A program made the translations under genes and the position numbers. Positions 57,442 through 64,000 of a DNA stretch of 64,000 nucleotides are shown here, in pieces. The notes below the pieces were generated by a model. The model saw nothing but the letters and a program-made list of their open reading frames with translations, was not told where the DNA came from and did not search any database. This DNA comes from Choanephora cucurbitarum (lineage: Eukaryota; Mucoromycota; Mucoromycetes; Mucorales; Choanephoraceae): NCBI GenBank assembly GCA_025331435.1, contig JAIWNI010000124.1:1-64000 (forward strand), written 5' to 3'. Each line of letters opens with the position of its first letter. Positions within the stretch are counted from its first letter, which is position 1.

Positions 57442-57452
57442 TCATGACAGCA
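57442..57452. other. Junction of the 2.65-kb internal deletion (second copy)
   Basis: ATCATGACAG joins CACGGATGAC exactly as at 19850-19860. Copy d (45465-48150) retains the missing segment. Confidence 0.7.
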
Positions 57453-57594
57453 CGGATGACTCTCAACTTGCTGAGCCTAAAAACTTCATCTCTCTCTCCT
57501 TCCTCATTCAAGCATTTGGAAAATAGAAAATCAAGGAAAAGCAGATCATGCCTTGATTTGTCGTTTCAACCCAAAATCACTATTTTTTGCCCTT

Positions 57595-57786
57595 TTATGC
57601 TCCAAGTTGAGTGTTGTAGGTAGCTACGGAATGCGTGATATAGCCAAGTGTCTCATAGGTGTAGACTACATGTACCAAAGTCAAGTACTGACCAGTCATA
57701 GCTACAGAGAACAAATGCAACTCGTTTACTTTTGTACAAGTTGTATAGATGAGGATGAGTGATTGGCTTGTTTTTCGTGAGAACAC
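57595..57786 (-). pseudogene. Family Y first part (C copy e)
   Basis: A 63-codon frame with MTGQYLTLVHVVYTYE and ending ATYNTQLGA-stop. It is closest to copy d. The second part of the family is removed by the 2.65-kb deletion. Confidence 0.35.
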
Positions 57787-57829
57787 TCATAGTTGGTTGA
57801 TGTGGCAGTACACTCTACTACATAGTACT

Positions 57830-58549
57830 AGGTGTAGACACAATGTGTTTAACAGTATGAACCTATAACACACCATGTCAAATGAAAGCTAGAGTGCAAT
57901 GAAGTACCCTATAAACGCTCCTTCCCTTTAATATACTAGAAGTGTAGCAAAACTAATAATAGATATCAATCTTATTTCAACCAAACACATAGTAGCATGT
58001 TATATTCTAACTAACTTGTAGCTACATGCACTAACACTTTGAGCTCAAAATAGTAACAATGTGGTTCTTATTTACTGCCGGCAAAGTATACAATAATTGA
58101 ATATGCACTCTCCTATCTCTAAACTAATCAAGATTTCCGCATGATCGAATGCAACACTGAAAACAAAAAAGCAGTTATATAACATGGGCGGAATCATCCA
58201 CATTTTTTGATATTTGTCTCTCAGAGCAGATGCCTTTAGTAGACAAAGTGAAGGATTTGTGGTGATATGACTGTACTGGGGCCAAATGATGGGTCAGTAT
58301 ATCAAGTAAGCGATGGAGAGAAAACGCAAGTCGGTCAAGGTGATACTCGTCACTTGATAAATATGCCAAGGATACCTACAGAGGTGTGTTTGTAAGTCTT
58401 ATTATGACTTTTGAATGAACTGACTAAGCAAATAACTGACATATACATCATGATGGTGATCAACAGCTGTAATTTGCTTATACTTAGAGTCATTATGATA
58501 GAGCATTATATACAAGAGAAGCAGCTCATCTAGGTTAGCAACTCTTCAT
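57830..58549. other. Block D, possible minus-strand frame
   Basis: The duplicate of 20250-20959. A 64-codon minus-strand frame (58175-58369, SSDEYHLDRLAFSLHRLL) is open here only. The more distant copy at 31730-32050 has out-of-frame indels, so it is not supported as a gene. Confidence 0.35.
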
Positions 58550-59091
58550 TTGTGTCATGAACATTTACATGTCGTGCTTCATTTACTATTCCATCCACAC
58601 CTTAATGCAATAGAGATCAGTTGCAAGCTGTTTTACGTGTTTGTGTATGTGAGTGTTTATTTGTGCTCCAGCATACCACATACACAGTCATCAAAGTATG
58701 GCATGATTAAACTATGTTGTCAGAAGGATAGCACAAAAACTATTGCATACTTGTTCATCTGCAACTTTGAGCTGTTGTCAGTTTCCTGTACTATATAAGT
58801 CCATACACCTTCACTCGCTTGGTCTTTTTTTTTTTTTTTGCTTTTTTACCCTATGTAATTATCATCGTTGCGCTTGTCTTTATCATACAGCAATACACAT
58901 TCACTTCAGTCAAAGCATCGCAGTACATACCAAGCCTTTCTCAGGATGTTCCGATCATCTTCACCCTAGTAGAGTTATACCATTTTATTCAAACATGCTT
59001 TGGTTACAAACCATGTCATCGATATATATACTCAAGATACCTAACGCAGTTCTTTTCCACACACAAAACTTGTGCATATAATATGCTCTGA
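58550..59091 (+). pseudogene. Family Z decayed coding region (block D copy 2)
   Basis: Frames 58550-58798 and 58819-59091 hold TQSSKYGMIKLCCQKDSTKT, FIIQQYTFTSVKASQYIPSL and then SQDVPIIFTLVELYHFIQTC, continuing GYKPCHRYIY to a stop at 59091. The second frame is longer than in copy 1, where a TGA (21387) interrupts it. Confidence 0.35.
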
Positions 59092-59318
59092 TAGCCTTCA
59101 ATCTCTTTCTCTCACTTTTGTTGTATCTGCTGTCACAAACCACTTTTCGTTTGACGTACTTTATCGTAGCTCTAAACACTAGTATGATCCTACTGATACC
59201 ATTATGCTAAAAGATGGCTTAGGAATAAAGACAATAAAGAGAATGAAGGCAATGAATGCAATAAAAAAATTTCATTATTCTCAATTTGAAAATATGTTTT
59301 TTTTTGTTGTTCAGTACA

Positions 59319-59339
59319 TATATATATATATATATATAT
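59319..59339. repeat. (AT)n microsatellite
   Basis: About ten AT units. The first copy at 21720-21735 has a shorter, imperfect tract. Confidence 0.85.
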
Positions 59340-59545
59340 GAGTAAACCTTCAATGCTATTGCTAGATACTTGACACCAGATACTTGGCGCTACACCATCA
59401 GAGGCCATTCGATTGCTTCTTTGCACATAATGAGCTTAGATTTTCAGTGTCACCTATGATCACTTGAGCAAGTATGTAGTCTAATCATTCAGTAATATAG
59501 CGTATGTTGAATAGAAAAGATTAGCTAAAGCATGCACATATAATG

Positions 59546-60390
59546 CAGCAATCCACTCGGTTTAAGGGTCGTTGATACAAGAGTGGTTTTTTGAAGAAAA
59601 TCATCACTCTCAAGTAAAGAGACCCTAGCGCTGAAAGTCCAAAGAACAACGAAATGGCACACAACAATAAAACCCCAAAGATCAATGAAATTCATGGCAT
59701 CAATGACAACAAAGAAACTAAAAGCCTCATGTGAATCAGTGAGTTTACATAAATCATCATGGCAATAGGCTATGCTGAAATTAGTGATAGCAATGCTAGT
59801 CACACAAATATGGAGTCTAGATAGAAAGAGAACCAAAAGTCATATTACAAACTACAGTAAGCGAAATGAGCTGTATTATGTTACTTTCACCAAACTTGCA
59901 TATATATATAGCTGGATGTAGTGGATGATCAAAACGTCATGATGAACAAACATACTGGAATGCAGAGTTTGTATACCTGTTGTCTATGGTCATGCCAAAT
60001 ATGGTGGCTACAGTGCGGTTTCAGTATAACTATAGTCATTCACCGTTTTTAGCTTATCATAAAGACATGTCGTTAAATCTGTCGAGCTATCTACTATTAA
60101 TAAGCTTTAATGGTCTCCGTAAATAAGTACTTGTAGTCTCTAGCAAGAGTTATTAAGCAATCAATAAAGAGAGTAGCTGCATCGCTTACTCGACTTGATT
60201 ATCTGATCACGATTGATGGTCATCAATGGGTGTTTATCAATTGATTAGCTAGATTCGCCAACAAACTAGCAACTGCCCCTATGCTAATGAGGTGGTTGAA
60301 GCTCCCTGAACACTTTCCTTGTACTTGTAAGAATATGTTCGACTGGTGGTCATAATGTGTACTATAAAGATAGCCGTGACATCCCTAGCA
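59546..60390 (+). repeat. Terminal-type repeat at start of block F (second copy)
   Basis: It begins CAGCAATCCACTCGGTTTAAG, a diverged form of the end at 21944. It remains homologous to the B left end for about 750 bp. Confidence 0.5.
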
Positions 60391-61251
60391 AAGAGGATCA
60401 AATTATTATTTTATGACAAACAAATGATAATGTTTGCTTTTTGTACAAATTTGGAGGGGGTTTCTTTTTTTTTGCATGGCTGTAAACTATTGTAGTCGCT
60501 TTCATGCGCCTTTTATTTTGCTTCTACAGAATCACATTGAAATCAATTTAGCTTGGCTATACAGCAAAATAAAAACCATATATTTAGTTGTCCACTGTTT
60601 GAGCGTTATAAATCCTTCTTACAGTAATGTGTTATCTATATACTGCATTTGATAAATCATGTTCTTTTTTCTTTTGCTGCATAAAAAAAAGTCTCTTTTT
60701 GATATTTAAATGAGCTTTGGCTTTTTAGATAATTTCTTTTGTTATAAACCATAGTCATTTTGACAGAGATGTAAGCTTTCAGTTGATATTGTCTTCCATC
60801 TTACAAATTTATTTCTAGCATTGCATTTATTTGTTCAATGATAGCTCCTGACATGATTGAATGTTATTCTAACGTTTTCGTCTCTGGTTTTTTACTCATC
60901 CATTGCTATAGAGTGATATCTTTTAGCTTCAACTGACATCTAGGCTTCTAAACTTCTTTTGTTTTTGACTTTGTTGTTTTTTTGTAACACAGGAATGCAT
61001 TTTACTCTTTTTATTGTGTCTTTTCAAATCTGTTGCTAATACTTTTGCGCTATTTCATAGTTATTCTTCACACTCACACAAAAATAATGATGATTGTTAT
61101 TGTAGCTTTCTATAAAATTTCCAATATTTTAGTATTTATTATTAACAAGATTATAAGATTAGAATAAGCAATTTTATTTCTGGTCGAAAATAAATTAAAC
61201 TTCATTTACAACAAAAAAATGGCTTCTGAGATCTGTGTTATGTAGCTAAAG
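60391..61251. other. Block F, no gene recognised
   Basis: A 72-codon plus frame (60434-60652) includes a splice-like CTTCTACAG and HIEINLAWLYSKIK. The first copy has extra bases that break it, so support is weak. Confidence 0.35.
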
Positions 61252-61545
61252 ATGTGGGTTCTTACAGTTAATATCGTAGTTCAATCAACTATCCAATTTG
61301 AAATAACTCATGTTGAAGATTTTGGTCTTCAAGTATTACTGTTAAAAATATCTATTTCGACAATGAATGTCCAAATGAATCATAAGGACAATAGTAACTT
61401 CAGAGGAATTGGAAATCAATTTCAAGTCAGGTGTTTTACATACAAACTCGAGATGAATGGAGATGGGAGAAACGATATCGCCATTTATAACAGTTATGTA
61501 AAAATCAATTGGTATTTAGCTAGAAGGGTGCACAGACCTCATTGA
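61252..61545 (+). pseudogene. Family W frame, open in this copy
   Basis: A 97-codon frame from ATG to TGA: VNIVVQSTIQFEITH, DFGLQVLLLKIS, GNQFQVRCFTYKLEMNGDG, NWYLARRVHRPH. The first copy (23636-23935) encodes the same pieces with frameshifts. CTTACAG just inside the start looks like a splice acceptor, so this may be an internal exon beginning after 61266 and not a free-standing gene. Family not recognised. Confidence 0.4.
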
Positions 61546-63277
61546 ACAAGTCAGCACAACCTTTTGTCATACATATCATAGTGTTAGAAAGTCGTAATCT
61601 AAAAGACTAAATTATTGCTTGAATAAACGTATGTCTGAGATCTTTAAAAGAAATCTTGTCTATCTTTATCGTACAACATTTCCGTTTCAGTCACCAATGA
61701 CTCCTGTGAAACTCGTATGAACCATCGTGTCTGATATGTGAACAGACCGACTAGAAAATAGATACTGTAAAAATAGAAGGAACAAGCGTCTCTGCAAAAG
61801 ATAGTAAAGATTGAGTATGTATGATTATATCACAGCAATTTGGAGGCTATAATCTGGCAATAACATCTTGTCGATGAAGATGCTCAAGATTTTTAAAACG
61901 AAAATTGTTCATATAAATTTCATCCCATGGATTTAATCGTAAAAATCTCTTGAAGTCTTTACTTGCGATATAAGAGAAAACCAATGTTATATCTCATTTT
62001 CACTTGAAGAATCAATCAAGTATTTGCTGTAGGCCTTTAATATTACAAAAGATAGTAATAGATTTCATTCAGAATTCAGGCTGTAATTAGTATTTGATGA
62101 CTACAGATTGAGTGCTTATTTATGTCTCAAATCATGATTATTTTCTAAAGCAGAAGGAACTTTATGAATTTGCCTCAGATTTTAGACTTGGATCCATAGT
62201 ACTTATATAGTTCAGAAATATGACAGCTATTCGGATTCGAATTTCATATGGATATCAGGTCTGAGTCTATATCTGAATTTAATAGGAGTTCAGGCCAAAA
62301 CTGGCATTAGACTTGCACTTCTTTCTTTGACAGTGATTATATAATAGATACACATTAAGCGTAGCACTTTTCTTTTTCTTTTTTTGTCACAAACATAGAA
62401 AAATAAACAATGCACCATGAAAAAAAAGGGGAACCTATCTCGGAAAGGAAGTCTAATTAACAGGCAAGATGATATCAGAGGATCATCATTCGTCATAGAT
62501 AGGGAAAGCCAATAAAGCCAAAAAAAAGTCAAAGCAGTTGTCTGTAGTGTAAAATGACTCTGGCTATAGATTAGCTGTAAACACCATGTAGCTAGTAATT
62601 GGATCCAGAAGATAGCAACAAAGGTCTGAACTTTTTTGCTTATCAGGTATAGCAAAATGCTCAAATGTATGGGAGATAGATAATCAGGAGAAATAAAGAG
62701 AAAGAAAGAAAAGATAGAGAAGGAAGCAAAATTGATTGGTTCTTACCAAACAGAGTTAGTGATATATGAGAAAGTTAGTTCCCATGAAAGCAAAGAGTGG
62801 GCGTAATGATTATGAATGAAAATGAGATCGTGCTAATAGGTATGATTCAATAAAGAAAGTTAGGCTAATGCCTCAGATTTTGTTTAAAAGAAAAGACTCT
62901 TATTTTGCTTTTTTTTTCTTTTCCTTTTCTTCAGTTTCATTTAAACTACAGAGTCATTTATACCACAAAACCTCTAAAACTGCAAAAATCACTTTGGATC
63001 TATCCGTCTTCACTTGTCATGGTGCTCTTTCATTGTCTTGGTCTTTCTTTTCTTTCAAGGCAAGCTGTCCAGATTAGTTCTCTTTGTTCCTTTTGTCATC
63101 ACTTGGTATGATCATCATTTTTCTCTTTTCACGAATTTACTTTATCTTTTCTAATAGTCTAATTCTAACTAACTCAAATCTAAAACACGAAACCCCATAG
63201 GTCTCAATCTCCAACGCCTCTCTACTCATCTATCTGTCTGGCATGCTCAAAGTCGTGGGTCTTCCTCTCTGTCTTTC
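61546..63277. other. Block F, no gene recognised
   Basis: The duplicate of 23936-25640. The 124-codon minus-strand frame (62290-62664) is open only in this copy and has the hydrophobic bias of antisense AT-rich DNA. Confidence 0.4.
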
Positions 63278-63410
63278 AGTATCTGCGGCATCCGCCAGGG
63301 TACGACGCTTCGGCAAAAGGCTACTAGCTACTCTGGGTCATGAAGGTAGGCTTTAGCCTAACTTGTAGGCCCGTTAGGGGTAGGGTAACAGGGGAGGGAG
63401 GATCCATACT
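63278..63410 (+). other. GC-rich exon-like block (block F copy 2)
   Basis: The same SAASARVRRFGKRLLATLGHE frame after a TCTTTCAG acceptor, with a synonymous GGT for GGC. The minus strand is also open (63358-63540, ending SLPCYPTPNGPTS), so the coding strand is unresolved. Confidence 0.35.
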
Positions 63411-64000
63411 TTTCAAGGCGATTTACGTTATGGTCTGTATTGGCTGACTCTTTATGGTTTCCATTGGATGACTCTCTATAATCTCTTTGGCTGGCTTTTC
63501 GCGTCTTTGTTCTGCTCTTTATTCTGCTCTTCTTTCGCATTCACAAGCAAAAAATCCAAAAAAAACCAACAACGAAATAGTCAATGTCTATCTGCTTTTC
63601 TGTCTCTATATTTCTTATTGTTTCAAGCAACTCTCCTCTGTTATTTTGCATCAATAAAAGCTCTTGTCACTTTACATCATATTCTACTCAATTCATTGGA
63701 CAATTTTTTCTTGTACTTGTTGGCAATTTTTATAAAAAAAACCTTAATAAACATTACTTTACTATCATACTGAAAAAGAAAGCAGAAAAAGAATACTGTT
63801 ATATCATACTTTTTCTTTGAAATTAAGATTAAGTTACACTCAAACTCTTGAAAAAAATGGAACAAAAAAATCCTGGAATTAATGTGCGAAACTTGAGTAA
63901 AAACTTACACTTTTCTTGTTGGGCAAAAACCGCAGTTGAGCCAACGACTCTGACAATAGCCACAATACCTCTTTTTAGCTATTCCAGTATTGTTTGAAGC
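63411..64000. other. Block F right part to window edge, no gene
   Basis: T-rich and AT-rich sequence matching 25773-26366. The window stops inside the repeat. Confidence 0.4.

Larger units (their letters stand above)
37201..64000 (+). repeat. Second copy of the ~37-kb-period duplicated unit
   Basis: This is the direct repeat of 1-26366. It is about 430 bp longer, mainly because the B element here carries a 392-bp segment (51288-51679) absent from the first copy. The window ends at the point matching 26366, so where this copy really ends cannot be seen. The sequence just left of 37201 matches the sequence just left of 12766, so the same C-family end abuts a transposon end in both places. Confidence 0.9.

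Noticed and set aside
62290..62664. 124-codon minus-strand frame in block F
   Set aside because: Open in only one of the two copies, strongly hydrophobic, and no splice or motif support.
1..64000. LTR retrotransposons or LINEs
   Set aside because: No long direct terminal repeats with TG...CA ends, primer-binding site, polypurine tract or reverse transcriptase motif was found.

Overview
The window is AT-rich eukaryotic DNA built almost entirely from diverged copies of a few repeat families. It shows no prokaryotic gene organisation, no operons and no rRNA. Recognisable parts are Tc1/mariner-type transposon ends with TA target sites, a decayed Tc1-like transposase, two small inverted-repeat elements (MITEs), a tRNA-like SINE head and GT/AG splice-like signals. 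A fungus, perhaps an early-diverging (zygomycete-type) lineage, is my best guess from base composition and transposon types. Nothing in the window fixes the species.

Layout. Positions 1-26366 and 37201-64000 are two direct copies of one unit, offset by about 37.2-37.6 kb. Each copy contains, in order: block A (1-8040 / 37201-45240, almost identical); block C (about 7870-12765 / 45060-49980); element B with long inverted ends (12831-17940 / 50048-55536); a shortened inverted copy of C (17990-20250 / 55610-57830); block D (to 21943 / 59545); and block F, which starts with another transposon end (21944-26366 / 59546-64000). Between the two units, 26367-37200 holds a private core (28466-30838) flanked by inverted pieces of C, followed by a third long C copy that runs to 37200. 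The region is therefore a set of three palindromes inside a large direct duplication. Arms of one palindrome can be nearly identical while other copies of the same family differ by several percent.

Gene content. I see no intact gene of known function. The best coding candidates are a 187- to 215-residue acidic/proline-rich protein of unknown function in block A (both copies) and a 65-residue basic protein present only in the second B element. The best recognised gene is a broken Tc1-like transposase in the centre of both B elements (GRPR motif, a degraded DxNPIEN-type motif, a KGGPTKY-type C terminus). Five further families (called X, P, Y, Z and W here) keep matching reading frames across diverged copies, so they look like decayed protein genes, but I cannot name them. 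One short frame in block C and in the spacer resembles the last RuvC motif of Fanzor/TnpB proteins; this is weak.

How it fits together. The simplest reading is a graveyard of large Tc1/mariner-superfamily-like elements with long (about 0.7-1.7 kb) inverted ends. They have nested, duplicated and exchanged sequence, and probably lie in a gene-poor, possibly pericentromeric or otherwise silent, part of a chromosome. Outer ends at 71 and 17940 (and 37271 and 55536) could even delimit one element of about 18 kb. Small homopolymer length differences between near-identical copies, and an indel cluster near 1520-1880, suggest some residual assembly error.
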